Positions 47,606-56,253 of a stretch of 64,000 bases of DNA are shown here, piece after piece; within the stretch, counting starts at the first letter, position 1; each line of letters starts with the position of its first letter. The notes below the pieces were generated by a model. The model was not told where the DNA came from. It did no database searches and worked only from the letters and a program-made list of their open reading frames with translations. The position numbers and the translations under genes are program-made. This DNA is from Psychrobacter immobilis (GTDB taxonomy: Bacteria > Pseudomonadota > Gammaproteobacteria > Pseudomonadales > Moraxellaceae): contig NZ_CAJHAD010000007.1 of assembly GCF_904846285.1 (NCBI RefSeq), positions 62,001 to 126,000 of the forward strand, in the 5' to 3' direction.

Positions 47606-48427
47606 CTACAAACGAATACGTGAACCATCACTTAATAAACGATAAGAGATGACATAAAACACCACGCAAAATACAAAAATCGCTACCATCGAATACCACA
47701 CATTGACATCCGAATAGCCAAGGATACCGAAACGGAAGGCGTTGACCATATAGACGATAGGATTGAGTAAGGAGACGTTATACCAAAATGAAGATAAATT
47801 CTCCATCGAATAAAACACTCCACCAAGAAAGGTCAACGGTGTCAGTACGAAACTTGGAATAATAGTGATGTCATCAAATGAGCGTGCATAGGCCGCGTTA
47901 ATAAAACCGCCAAGTGAGAACAAAATAGACGTTCCCAATACCGTAAATATCGTGACAAATAAATGCTCGATACCCAGCTTAGTAAAGAATAGGGCAACGA
48001 TAGAAACAATAAGGGCAATAATCAGACCGCGGAAAATACCGCCGCCGATGTAACCCATTAATATGGCGTGTTTAGAGACTGGAGACACTAATAGCTCTTC
48101 GATACTGGCGGTAAATTTAGCACTAAAAAAGCTCGATACCACGTTAGAATAACTATTGGTAATCACCGCCATCATGATGAGACCCGGCACGATAAACTGC
48201 ATATACGGCACACCGCCCATGTCCCCCACTCGCGAGCCAATCATCTTACCAAAGATGATAAAGTATAAAGCCATGGTAATAACCGGCGGCAATAAGGTTT
48301 GTGGCCAGATACGCAGAATGCGACGAATCTCTTTTACCAAGATAGTTTGAAAAGCAATCCACTTTTTGGCGCTAGACATCGTCTTATTAGGATCGATAGT
48401 AATTTCATGAGTGACGTCCTGTTTCAT
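47606..48427 (-). CDS. yadH: ABC-2 type transporter permease (YadH-like)
   Basis: A 273-residue membrane permease with about six transmembrane segments. The ABC-2 signature region is SFDDITIIPSFVLTPLTFLG followed by GVFYSMENLSSFW. It overlaps the stop of the ATPase gene by four bases (ATGA), so the two form one exporter. The family (YadGH/NodIJ type) is linked to export of lipids, polysaccharides or drugs; the substrate here is unknown. Confidence 0.9.
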   Translation of the reverse strand: MKQDVTHEITIDPNKTMSSAKKWIAFQTILVKEIRRILRIWPQTLLPPVITMALYFIIFGKMIGSRVGDMGGVPYMQFIVPGLIMMAVITNSYSNVVSSFFSAKFTASIEELLVSPVSKHAILMGYIGGGIFRGLIIALIVSIVALFFTKLGIEHLFVTIFTVLGTSILFSLGGFINAAYARSFDDITIIPSFVLTPLTFLGGVFYSMENLSSFWYNVSLLNPIVYMVNAFRFGILGYSDVNVWYSMVAIFVFCVVFYVISYRLLSDGSRIRL

Positions 48428-49386
48428 AATCCTGCCTCCTTCATACTGTCCTCATTCTGAATATTTTTATCCACCAACCGCATAAATAATTCTTCTAGGC
48501 GGTTAGACTTATTGCGCATGCTTGCAACCTTAATATCAAGTTTAGTCAGTTGCTCAAAAACACAATTGAGCGTCTCTCCTTCACTCAACGTCACTTCGAC
48601 TGTCAGCTCATCGGGCTGGGTAATCTTTGTTACCTTATCAATGAGTAAAGGCTGGGTAAGCGGCTTAGTCAAATCCAACACAAAGGTCTCAACCGACAGC
48701 TGCGCCAGTAAATCTTTCATCTCAGTATTAATCCGAATCTCACCGTGATCCAAAATTGCAATGCGCTTACAGAGCTGCTCAGCCTCTTCTAGATAATGCG
48801 TGGTGAGAATTATTGTAGTCTTTTCTTCGATATTAATTTGCTGCATGAATTCCCACATCGAGCGGCGCAGTTCAATATCTACGCCAGCAGTAGGCTCATC
48901 AAGAATTAATAATTTGGGCTTATGAATCAGCGCACGCGCAATCATAAGGCGGCGCTTCATACCACCTGATAGCTCGCGCGACTTACTATCACGCTTATCC
49001 CAAAGACCCAATGCTTTTAGTAAGCGCTCAGCACGTGGCTTTGACTCTTTGGCAGGTATACCAAAGTAACCCGCCTGCGTTATCAGAATATCTTCTACTT
49101 TTTCAAACTGATTAAAATTGAACTCTTGCGGCACCACACCTAAGTATTGCTTGGCAACTGAAGGATTGGCTAATAGGTCAACACCAAAAATATTTACACT
49201 ACCGCTGGTTGGCCTAAATAACGAGCTAATAATACCAATCATCGTCGATTTACCAGCCCCGTTTGGCCCTAGTAACGCAAAAAATCCACCTTGTGGCACC
49301 GTTAAACTGACATCTTTTAATGCCGAAAACCCGTTATCATAAGTTTTGGATAAGTTCTGGATAGATAGCGCTGGTACTTCAGACAT
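48424..49386 (-). CDS. yadG: ABC transporter ATP-binding protein (YadG-like)
   Basis: A 320-residue ATPase. Walker A is LLGPNGAGKSTMIG (about residue 38), the ABC signature is SRELSGGMKRRLMIARAL (about 140), and Walker B is LLILDEPTAGVD, with the switch His in TTHYLEEAEQLC. The C-terminal 80-residue domain is typical of the DrrA/NodI group. It is first of the two-gene exporter operon. Confidence 0.93.
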   Translation of the reverse strand: MSEVPALSIQNLSKTYDNGFSALKDVSLTVPQGGFFALLGPNGAGKSTMIGIISSLFRPTSGSVNIFGVDLLANPSVAKQYLGVVPQEFNFNQFEKVEDILITQAGYFGIPAKESKPRAERLLKALGLWDKRDSKSRELSGGMKRRLMIARALIHKPKLLILDEPTAGVDIELRRSMWEFMQQINIEEKTTIILTTHYLEEAEQLCKRIAILDHGEIRINTEMKDLLAQLSVETFVLDLTKPLTQPLLIDKVTKITQPDELTVEVTLSEGETLNCVFEQLTKLDIKVASMRNKSNRLEELFMRLVDKNIQNEDSMKEAGL

Positions 49387-49571
49387 GAATACCTCTTTAT
49401 TAGTAATTTATCTATAAAAGAATATAAAAATTGAGTTGAGCAAATTAATATTCTGACCATTGCTCTCGTGTCTTGATGTGAGGCTAGTGCCGGCAGATTT
49501 CAACGCTAGTATGGCATAACGACTACATAACCATAATATTAACGATATTAATAATATCAATCATCAACCAT

Positions 49572-49610
49572 AAAAAAACGCCTACCTCATTAAATGAAAT
49601 AGGCGCTTTA
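49572..49610. terminator. Second copy of the proS-type terminator
   Basis: CGCCTAC...TCATTAAATGA...ATAGGCG with A-rich and T-rich flanks, differing from 46097-46135 by very few bases. It lies upstream of the exporter, away from any obvious gene end on the plus strand. Confidence 0.65.
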
Positions 49611-49714
49611 TAAGCTAACTATATATAAACGCTATTTAAAACACTTATATTTGAAAACAAGCTAAAGAATATTACGTTGAGTTTAAACTGCTAAACATAA
49701 TAATGATAAGAAAA

Positions 49715-49755
49715 CAGACCAAGAGACGATAACTATTTTATCGTCTCTTGGTCTG
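49715..49755 (-). terminator. Cytochrome gene terminator
   Basis: An 18-bp near-perfect stem (from 49715 CAGACCAAGAGACGATAA to its complement ending 49755). It lies 20 bases beyond the cytochrome stop on the minus strand. Confidence 0.7.
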
Positions 49756-49774
49756 CTATATATTAATTGGCTAA

Positions 49775-50437
49775 TTAGCTCGCTTCACCAACCATATAAT
49801 CAACTGCGTTTTGTACTTCTTCATCAGGAATATCCGCGCCGCCTTTGGCAGGCATGGCATTGAAGCCGTTGATAGCATGGGTATACAAAGTCTCTTTACC
49901 TTTTGCGATACGAGGTCCCCAAGCACCAGCATCACCTAACATAGGCGAGCCAAGTAAGCCTGACGCGTGACAAGTCTGGCAGACAGCACTATAAACGGCT
50001 TTACCATCACGAGGACCATCGCCCGCTGATGGGCCAGCAGAACGTGCGGTCACGTCACAGACTTCATCGTCTTCAAAGCATACTTTAGCGACAGGCTGGA
50101 TACGGGCAATCAAGTTAGGATACAAAGCAATCAGCTTTTGTACTTGCGGCGTGTCCTCTGGAATTGGCTCTTCAGCAGCGGCCATTGCTTCGGCTGGCGC
50201 ATCTGTAGCGGTTGCGTCTGCTTGCGCAGTTTCATCAGTAGCTGTAGCGCTATCTGTGGTATCTGCAGCCGCTTGGGTATCGTCACCCAACTTTTGCGGT
50301 GCATTTTTGACAACGTCTTGCCCTTCTGCGACATCAGATACGGTTACAGGCGTGTCTACAACACTTTCGGCTTGGCTCACAGCGATACTAGCGATTCCTA
50401 GAATGGCAGCTGCCGATAACATAACTACTTTTCTCAT
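49775..50437 (-). CDS. Exported c-type cytochrome (c5-like)
   Basis: A 220-residue protein with signal peptide (MRKVVMLSAAAILGIASIAV, SQA-E). A long Ala/Thr/Asp/Glu-rich low-complexity region (about residues 25-90) follows. The C-terminal cytochrome domain has haem motif CQTCHASG (about 155) and the axial Met in NAMPAKGG. It resembles the cytochrome c5 (cycB) family, a periplasmic electron carrier to terminal oxidases. The acidic Ala-rich linker may tether it at the membrane surface. Confidence 0.9.
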   Translation of the reverse strand: MRKVVMLSAAAILGIASIAVSQAESVVDTPVTVSDVAEGQDVVKNAPQKLGDDTQAAADTTDSATATDETAQADATATDAPAEAMAAAEEPIPEDTPQVQKLIALYPNLIARIQPVAKVCFEDDEVCDVTARSAGPSAGDGPRDGKAVYSAVCQTCHASGLLGSPMLGDAGAWGPRIAKGKETLYTHAINGFNAMPAKGGADIPDEEVQNAVDYMVGEAS

Positions 50438-50807
50438 TCGTCACGTTCTCTTATTGCGTATACAAGGGCCAACACGGCTTAGACATTCTGTCTGTCCTCC
50501 TTTGACAACCAAACAGTTATCAATAGCAAACAGCCATCCTGCATGCAGGCGCGCTTGTAATCGGTGATTATAAATATGGATTCTCCCTGACATTATAAGG
50601 GAAAAGACAGGTAGATTGCCATGCCTGTTTGCTGACTATGGTGTTTTTTCTTAAAAAACCTCAATAGCGGCCTTCATTCATTGGCTTTATGGCTTTTATT
50701 TGTTAGACTAAGCGGTCTTAATTTTACACGCCTTGTAGTTCTAACTGCGACTGATTACATTCATTTATATTCAGTGTTAATTGGTTTGGCGGTAGTCGAT
50801 AAATTAT
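50438..50807. other. Divergent spacer before tRNA-Arg
   Basis: 370 bases with no gene. It must contain the minus-strand cytochrome promoter and the plus-strand tRNA-Arg promoter. I see AT-rich candidates but no clear consensus pair. Confidence 0.35.
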
Positions 50808-50884
50808 GCGCTCGTAGCTCAGTTGGATAGAGTATCGGTCTCCGAAGCCGAGGGTCGTGGGTTCGATTCCCGCCGAGCGCACCA
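50808..50884 (+). tRNA. tRNA-Arg (CCG)
   Basis: A 77-nt tRNA with encoded CCA. Acceptor stem GCGCTCG pairs with CGAGCGC, the D-arm is GCTCAGTTGGATAGAG, and the anticodon stem is TCGGT/GCCGA with loop CTCCGAA (anticodon CCG). The T-arm is GTGGG TTCGATT CCCGC. No integrated element is seen at its 3' end. Confidence 0.97.
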
Positions 50885-51047
50885 ATCACCATAATCAGTA
50901 CTCTTTTACCTTTTTCTAGTCCCACTCATCATCTCTGTAATACTTTAACAGCAACGCTTGGCGTTCTTAATTGCTGCGTATAACCGTGCGCTAACATCTA
51001 TGGAATGTTGTACATAGAGTTGTTAAATTTGCTCAATCTATATAACC

Positions 51048-51413
51048 CTATTCTGCATCTTGTAAATTTGCCGTTAATTGGGCGCGGCTAGGTACACGAT
51101 GGTAATTAATCACGGGTACGTCACCCAAAAGGCGCTGACCGGCGGCAATCTTTTTATCAATCGTAATCATAGCAATTTTTTTATCTTGCTTACTGATCAG
51201 CAAATGATTGGTTTTACGGTTGACACGATAGTCAGGAAAATACTGCTGCACCAGAGCTGAGGTTTTTTGCAGCGCATCATTTATCGGTGTTTTCGTGCGT
51301 TGTAACTTTAGACTGTGCTTATCAGTAACTTTAGGTGCGCGCGATTTTGCTAACAACCATAGTCCGACAACCACCGCGAGCAATATGAAAAGCCACCACA
51401 TTCCATCTATCAT
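51048..51413 (-). CDS. Small membrane-anchored hypothetical protein
   Basis: A 121-residue protein. An N-terminal transmembrane helix (WWLFILLAVVVGLWLLA) is followed by a basic soluble domain (LVQQYFPDYRVNRKTNHLLI, SKQDKKIAMITIDKKIAAG) that looks alpha/beta. The domain faintly recalls DUF2726-like nuclease folds, but I cannot assign it. It is divergent from the Sir2 gene, 35 bases apart, so the two share a promoter region. Confidence 0.7.
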   Translation of the reverse strand: MIDGMWWLFILLAVVVGLWLLAKSRAPKVTDKHSLKLQRTKTPINDALQKTSALVQQYFPDYRVNRKTNHLLISKQDKKIAMITIDKKIAAGQRLLGDVPVINYHRVPSRAQLTANLQDAE

Positions 51414-51448
51414 AGAAGTCTATATCCATCGTTAATAAGGGTTAGGTC

Positions 51449-52249
51449 ATGTTAGCAGAATTATCAGCAGCGTTAATAGCAGAAGTCGACCGTGCTGCCA
51501 AACTACTCGTCACAAAGCAGCGTATTTGTATTTTAACAGGCGCAGGCATTTCCGCAGAAAGCGGTATTCCCACTTTTCGAGACAAACAAACCGGCCTATG
51601 GGAAAACTATGGTGCTGAAGACTTGGCAACGCCTGAGGCTTTTGCACGTGACCCAAAGCTGGTTTGGGGATGGTATCAGTGGCGCAGACAAGTGGTCGCT
51701 GATAAAAAACCAAACCCTGCTCATGAAGCCTTAGCGCAGTGGCAGTACCATAGCCAATCAACTGGCCAGCACCTAACGCTTATTACCCAAAATGTCGATG
51801 ATTTGCATGAACAAGCTGGCAGTACGGCAACCCATCTGCATGGGCATTTATGGCGTAATCGTTGTAGCCAATGTGAAGTCCCCTATCAAAAGCAATCTAG
51901 AGGCTCATATAGCAGCGCTGACACTATGGATTACAGCGACGCACTGATTAGCTGCCCACATTGTGATGGTTATATCAGACCGGATATCGTGTGGTTTGGC
52001 GAAGCGTTACCTGTGCAAGCATGGCAGACGGCAGAACAAGCAGCGGCTCATTGTGAAGTATTTATCAGTATTGGCACATCAAGTCTCGTCTACCCTGCTG
52101 CTGGGCTGGCGCAATTAGCAAAGGATAATGGTGCCAAAATCATCGAGATAAATCCAAATCCGATACCCAATACTATCGTTGATATTACCTTGGCGGAAAA
52201 AGCAGGCATAATCATGCCGCTACTAATCCAAAAAATCACTGCGCTATAG
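51449..52249 (+). CDS. cobB: NAD-dependent protein deacylase (Sir2/CobB type)
   Basis: A 266-residue sirtuin that removes acyl groups from lysines using NAD. Motifs are GAGISAESGIPTFRD (about residue 31), TQNVDDLHEQAG and the active-site His in HLHGHLWRNRC. The zinc cysteines are CSQC and CPHC. The YxxR pattern in WYQWRRQV, which in class III sirtuins binds succinyl or malonyl groups, suggests desuccinylase activity (inference). The frame starts with GTTAGCAGAATT after a weak ribosome-binding site. Confidence 0.94.
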   Translation: MLAELSAALIAEVDRAAKLLVTKQRICILTGAGISAESGIPTFRDKQTGLWENYGAEDLATPEAFARDPKLVWGWYQWRRQVVADKKPNPAHEALAQWQYHSQSTGQHLTLITQNVDDLHEQAGSTATHLHGHLWRNRCSQCEVPYQKQSRGSYSSADTMDYSDALISCPHCDGYIRPDIVWFGEALPVQAWQTAEQAAAHCEVFISIGTSSLVYPAAGLAQLAKDNGAKIIEINPNPIPNTIVDITLAEKAGIIMPLLIQKITAL

Positions 52250-52280
52250 TGGATGTATCCTAAAAATAATAGTACCTAGC

Positions 52281-52322
52281 AAAAAAGTCTTAACGATTGA
52301 TATCAATCGTTAAGACTTTTTT
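52281..52322. terminator. Bidirectional terminator between cobB and the deaminase
   Basis: A perfect palindrome with 20-bp arms centred on GATATC, with A-run and T-run flanks. It serves the convergent genes on both strands. Confidence 0.85.
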
Positions 52323-52362
52323 ATTAAAGATATATGCAATCAGCGCCTTATTCAGTCAGTGC

Positions 52363-53361
52363 TTATTGCAGCGCAAGATCAACCTTCGCTAAGTACGCTT
52401 CTTTTAATTCATCATCTATAAATGAAGATCTAAAAGAATTCTTTACCAGAGTAACAATATCGCCTTCCGTTAACGGCAGATTCTCAACTAAATTGATAAA
52501 GTTTTGATTGATATAGCCTTTGAAATAAGCAGGATCGTCGGAGTTGACGCTGACATTAAGACCATAATCTAACAGCGTTTTGATATTATGCGCTTTATAG
52601 CTGGCAAACACTTTGAGCTCGATATTGGAATTTGGGCAAACCGTAAGCGGCATTTGCTCCTCTTTTAGGCGTTGCATCAATGCGGCACTTTTTATCGATT
52701 GCACGCCGTGATCGATTCGATTGATATCTAATAGATCTAACGCTTCATAAATATACGAAAAATCTGCTTCTTCGCCAGCATGGGCAACCAGCTTAAAGCC
52801 TGCTTCTTTGGCCTCTTTAAAGACCTCTTTAAACTTGGCAGGAGGGTTACCTAATTCCGAAGAATCCAGACCAACCCCGACAATGTCGTCTTTAAACGCT
52901 AACGCTTGTTCTAAAGTCTCAAATGCCTCTTCTTGCGATAAATGGCGCAAAAAACACATGATAATACAAGAAGTAATGCCATATTGTGCTTTAGCATCAG
53001 CGAGCGCTTCTTTGATACCCGTAATAACCGTTTCAAAAGGCACGCCTCTTGCGGTATGTGTTTGCGGATCAAAGAATATCTCAGTATGAATGACATTGTC
53101 TTGCAAACACTTCAGAATGTATTCCCAAGTCAAATCATAGAAATCGTCTTTGGTCATCAGGACATTGGCGCCCGCATAGTAGATATCTAAAAAGGTTTGC
53201 AGATTGGTAAAATTATAGGCGCGGCGTACATCTTCGATATCATTATAAGGGATGGCAATATTATTCTTTTTTGCCAATCTAAACATCAGCTCTGGCTCTA
53301 ATGAGCCTTCAATATGCAAATGTAGCTCTGCTTTTGGCAGTTTCTTTATTAATTCAATCAT
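52363..53361 (-). CDS. Adenine deaminase (adenosine-deaminase family)
   Basis: About 332 residues. A metal-dependent amidohydrolase with HxH in KAELHLHIEGSLEPELMF (about residue 12), the catalytic region AGLDSSE-type (here VGVGLDSSELGNPP), VAHAGEE, IDHGVQS and VNSDDPAYF. The text LDIYYAGANVL and EIFFDPQTHTARGVPFE matches the Pseudomonas-type branch shown to be adenine deaminases (adenine to hypoxanthine). It does not match E. coli Add. I place the start at ATG 53361 because the extra 15 residues of the longer frame are not family-like. It stands alone. Confidence 0.88.
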   Translation of the reverse strand: MIELIKKLPKAELHLHIEGSLEPELMFRLAKKNNIAIPYNDIEDVRRAYNFTNLQTFLDIYYAGANVLMTKDDFYDLTWEYILKCLQDNVIHTEIFFDPQTHTARGVPFETVITGIKEALADAKAQYGITSCIIMCFLRHLSQEEAFETLEQALAFKDDIVGVGLDSSELGNPPAKFKEVFKEAKEAGFKLVAHAGEEADFSYIYEALDLLDINRIDHGVQSIKSAALMQRLKEEQMPLTVCPNSNIELKVFASYKAHNIKTLLDYGLNVSVNSDDPAYFKGYINQNFINLVENLPLTEGDIVTLVKNSFRSSFIDDELKEAYLAKVDLALQ

Positions 53362-53516
53362 AGTGTTCCAGTGAGGACATTTATTAAGCGCTTCATTTGT
53401 CGGCACGCTCTACTTTTAGAGGCAGTATTATATTTCAATTAACCATAAAACCCTATAGATAAACACCAAACTCTTTCCTTTATGCTAGTTACAAATACAC
53501 TTTCATAAAGATTATT

Positions 53517-53577
53517 AGGGCGTGTCCTCAATTCAATCGATGGACATCTAAACGGGCTAAAAATGAGGACACGCCCT
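53517..53577. mobile_element. 61-bp miniature inverted-repeat element or IS remnant
   Basis: AGGGCGTGTCCTCA (53517-53530) is repeated in exact inverted form (53564-53577) around 33 bases. GGGCGTGTCC-type ends are typical of insertion sequences, and the centre is far too short for a transposase. It appears to be two IS ends brought together by internal deletion. No T-tract follows. I do not see a clear target duplication. Confidence 0.6.
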
Positions 53578-53640
53578 GGATAAAAACCATTCAAAATATA
53601 AATATCAGAACACTATTTTAAAATCACAACTTTAAAGCCG

Positions 53641-54165
53641 CTATTTTAAAAATACCACGGTATCAGACAGCTCATTACCGGCGGGATCATGTTCAAGATG
53701 ATAGTACTGACGCAATAACTGACCTACCTCGTCCAGTAGCTCTAATAAACTCTCTTCCGTTTTTTGATTGGCGATACCTGAGACTGCTTTTTCACACATA
53801 GCGCTCCATACGGTTGGACTCACGTGCGTGCTGATACCACGATCAGCGACTATTTCCAGCTTATGCTCGCAGATATTGACGTAAATCAAAACGCCGGTAT
53901 TTTCTTCAGTATCCCAAACGCGATATTCACTAAACAAATCAATTGCCCGATCGCGACAGTCATAATGATAGGCATCTTGGATAGGTAAGTGATTTTCTAT
54001 AATTAAAAACACCTCGCCGCGATGCCCGCGCTCAGCGAGCGTTACCTGCTCTGTCAGCCGAGCTTTAGCGGCGGGCGTTAGCCATTTGCTATGCAGCATA
54101 GGGACAAACAGTACTTGACGCCACCAACGAGCAAAACTTGCCTGCGACGAATTGCTTTTTACCAT
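53641..54165 (-). CDS. TPM-domain protein
   Basis: A 174-residue protein with the TPM domain (YgcG/TLP18.3/Psb32/MOLO-1 superfamily): LTEQVTLAERGHRGEVFLII, AIDLFSEYRVWDTEENTGVL and YVNICEHKLEIVADRGIST. It has no evident signal peptide or Gly-rich tail. It follows the Gly-rich TPM gene by 77 bases and LemA upstream, the usual lemA-tpm-tpm trio. Some TPM proteins are phosphatases; the role here is unknown. Confidence 0.88.
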   Translation of the reverse strand: MVKSNSSQASFARWWRQVLFVPMLHSKWLTPAAKARLTEQVTLAERGHRGEVFLIIENHLPIQDAYHYDCRDRAIDLFSEYRVWDTEENTGVLIYVNICEHKLEIVADRGISTHVSPTVWSAMCEKAVSGIANQKTEESLLELLDEVGQLLRQYYHLEHDPAGNELSDTVVFLK

Positions 54166-54242
54166 TATATTATTTCCTCAAGTACGCCATTGCTGGCAGT
54201 CATCTAATGTCTGAACCTGACTTTCCCTTATCAAAACCGCCT

Positions 54243-55424
54243 TTACCAAGAACCGCCCGCGCCGCCGCCGCCAAAGCCGCCGCCACCTCCACCGAAGCCG
54301 CCGCCACCAAAACCACCGCCGCCGAAGCCGCCACTACCACCGCCCATACCTGGTAAGAACACCATACCACCACCGCCGCGTCCTCCACGCCCGCCACCTG
54401 AGCCGCGCGAAATTAAAAACAGCCATAAAAATATCGCCATAATTAAAGTCATAAAGAAACCGCCGCCCAAGGCCAGCGAGCCTACAAAGAAGCCGCCAGC
54501 GGTCAAAATAGAGCCAAATATACGCCCAAAGATACTGGTAATAAAGCTGCCAAATATCATCGCCATCACGAATAAAAACACTGGTGAGGGACTGTCACCG
54601 ATATCACTTTGGCTTTGACTACGTTCGGCTGCTTGCGCATCGGCACGGACTAAGACTTCAGGATCAGCGGTCAGACGGGTTTGCAGAGCGCCAACGCCCG
54701 CCAATATCCCAGCGCCGTAATTATTTTGCTTAAATAGCGGCGTAATATCTTCACGAATAATGCGGTTAACCGCAGAATCGGGCAACACCCCTTCTAACCC
54801 ATAACCCGTTAAAATATACATATCGCGATCATTAACGGCGACCACCATCAGCAAACCATCATCGATATCTTTATTACCTAGCTGCCATTTTTCTGCAACC
54901 TTTAGCGCATAATCAAAGATTGGCACGCCATTGGTCGTCGGTACAATGACCACCGCTGCTTGCGCCAAACCTTGCTGATAAATACTTCTCAGCTGCGCCT
55001 CTAAGCGTTGTTTTTCTTGCGGATTTAAGATATTGGCTTGGTCAATAACGGGTGAATTTAATATGAGTTTATCGGCATCGACACTTTGGGCGCTTGATTG
55101 TACCGGTGGTCGATTAGAGTTTGGCGAGGTGGTCGTATTATTATTAGAATTAGTAGCATTGGGATTAATAGCATCATTGCCAAGGATAGCTTCATTAATC
55201 GCTTCGTTACCTAAGACGGCATCGTTAATGGCTTCGTTAGACTCGGCAGCTTTTGCAATAGCCACCAAATCCTCGACACTACGACTTTGCATATCTGAGG
55301 CGCTATCGCTAGCAACCGCAATATTATCGTTAACATCGGCATTGGAAGCAGCATGCAACACAGAGCCACTAGTAATGCCTAATGTGAATAATAATGCGGA
55401 TAAGAGTGCTTTTGAATGATTCAT
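54243..55424 (-). CDS. TPM-domain membrane protein with Gly-rich tail (YgcG-like)
   Basis: A 393-residue protein. The signal peptide (LLSALLFTLGITSGSVLHA) is followed by a low-complexity Asn/Ala/Ser region with tandem repeats of AVLGNEAIN type (about residues 60-95). The TPM domain follows (LNPQEKQRLEAQLRSIYQQG, then DRDMYILTGYGLEGVLPDSA). Transmembrane segments come next, and a long Gly/Phe-rich tail ends GGGGAGGSW. Such tails are usual in this family. It lies between lemA and the second TPM gene, presumably one operon. Confidence 0.92.
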   Translation of the reverse strand: MNHSKALLSALLFTLGITSGSVLHAASNADVNDNIAVASDSASDMQSRSVEDLVAIAKAAESNEAINDAVLGNEAINEAILGNDAINPNATNSNNNTTTSPNSNRPPVQSSAQSVDADKLILNSPVIDQANILNPQEKQRLEAQLRSIYQQGLAQAAVVIVPTTNGVPIFDYALKVAEKWQLGNKDIDDGLLMVVAVNDRDMYILTGYGLEGVLPDSAVNRIIREDITPLFKQNNYGAGILAGVGALQTRLTADPEVLVRADAQAAERSQSQSDIGDSPSPVFLFVMAMIFGSFITSIFGRIFGSILTAGGFFVGSLALGGGFFMTLIMAIFLWLFLISRGSGGGRGGRGGGGMVFLPGMGGGSGGFGGGGFGGGGFGGGGGGFGGGGAGGSW

Positions 55425-55620
55425 CTAATCTATACCACCTCAAATAACATCTGTACTAAATTAATTATTACAGAGCTTAATTACTGCGGAACTTAATTAT
55501 TGTAAAACTAAGCCAACTACTACCAAGCTGCGGATAAAAATCATTTAACACTTACAATCAAAAACGCCTCTTTATCCGCATTAAATTTTCTTTAATGAAA
55601 AGGCTTTTACTGAAACGATT

Positions 55621-56253
55621 TTACTGAGCTGTCTTCGTATTGTCATCGCCAAAGTTTACACTTGGCGCAGTCGAGATTTCTTTTTCATTGGCAACGCTAA
55701 AGTTTGGCTTTGGCGACATACCAAATACTTTGGCGGTAATATTGGTTGGGAACTGGCGTACTGTGGTGTTATAGCCTTGAACTTCTTGGATATAACGGTT
55801 ACGCGCGACGGCGATACGGTTTTCCGTGCCTTCAAGCTGAGCTTGCAAGTCTTGGAATAACGCATCTGACTTTAGGTCAGGATAACGCTCAGACACTGCC
55901 ATAAGGCGTGATAACGCGCCAGTCATCTGATCTTGGGCGGCAGCATAACGCTCCATCGCTTCTGGGTCATTGAGCAGCTCTGGAGTGATGGTGATACCGC
56001 CAGCTTGTGAGCGCGCGGCAGCAACTTGGGTAAAGACCTCTTGTTCTTGCTTAGCATATTGCTGTACGACTTTGACTAAGTTTGGTACTAAGTCCGAGCG
56101 GCGCTGATATTGGTTGACAACTTCTGACCACGAAGCGGTGACCTGCTCATCTTGCGCCTGTAGATTGTTATAACCACAGCCGCTCAAACCAACGGTAGAA
56201 GTGGCTAATACGGCTGATAGCAACATAGGTTTTACAAAAGATTTACGCGTCAT
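55621..56253 (-). CDS. lemA: LemA family lipoprotein
   Basis: A 210-residue LemA protein. The start is ATG 56253 with AGGAGA eight bases before it; the longer frame to 56322 lacks family features. Lipobox VGLSGCGYN gives a lipidated Cys at residue 26. The LemA domain has VTASWSEVVNQYQRRSDLVP and VEVVQQYAKQEQEVFT-type text (here VKVVQQYAKQEQEVF). Known LemA proteins are coiled helical bundles at the envelope, usually next to TPM proteins as here. Confidence 0.93.
   Translation of the reverse strand: MTRKSFVKPMLLSAVLATSTVGLSGCGYNNLQAQDEQVTASWSEVVNQYQRRSDLVPNLVKVVQQYAKQEQEVFTQVAAARSQAGGITITPELLNDPEAMERYAAAQDQMTGALSRLMAVSERYPDLKSDALFQDLQAQLEGTENRIAVARNRYIQEVQGYNTTVRQFPTNITAKVFGMSPKPNFSVANEKEISTAPSVNFGDDNTKTAQ

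Larger units (their letters stand above)
49387..49774. other. Spacer between ABC exporter and cytochrome gene
   Basis: 388 bases without a gene. It holds two terminator-type hairpins (49572-49610 and 49715-49755). The exporter promoter should lie near 49390-49500, where I see no convincing consensus. Confidence 0.5.

Noticed and set aside
53517..53577. Terminator for the minus-strand deaminase region
   Set aside because: The stem is long, but the 33-base loop and lack of a T-tract fit IS ends better than a terminator.
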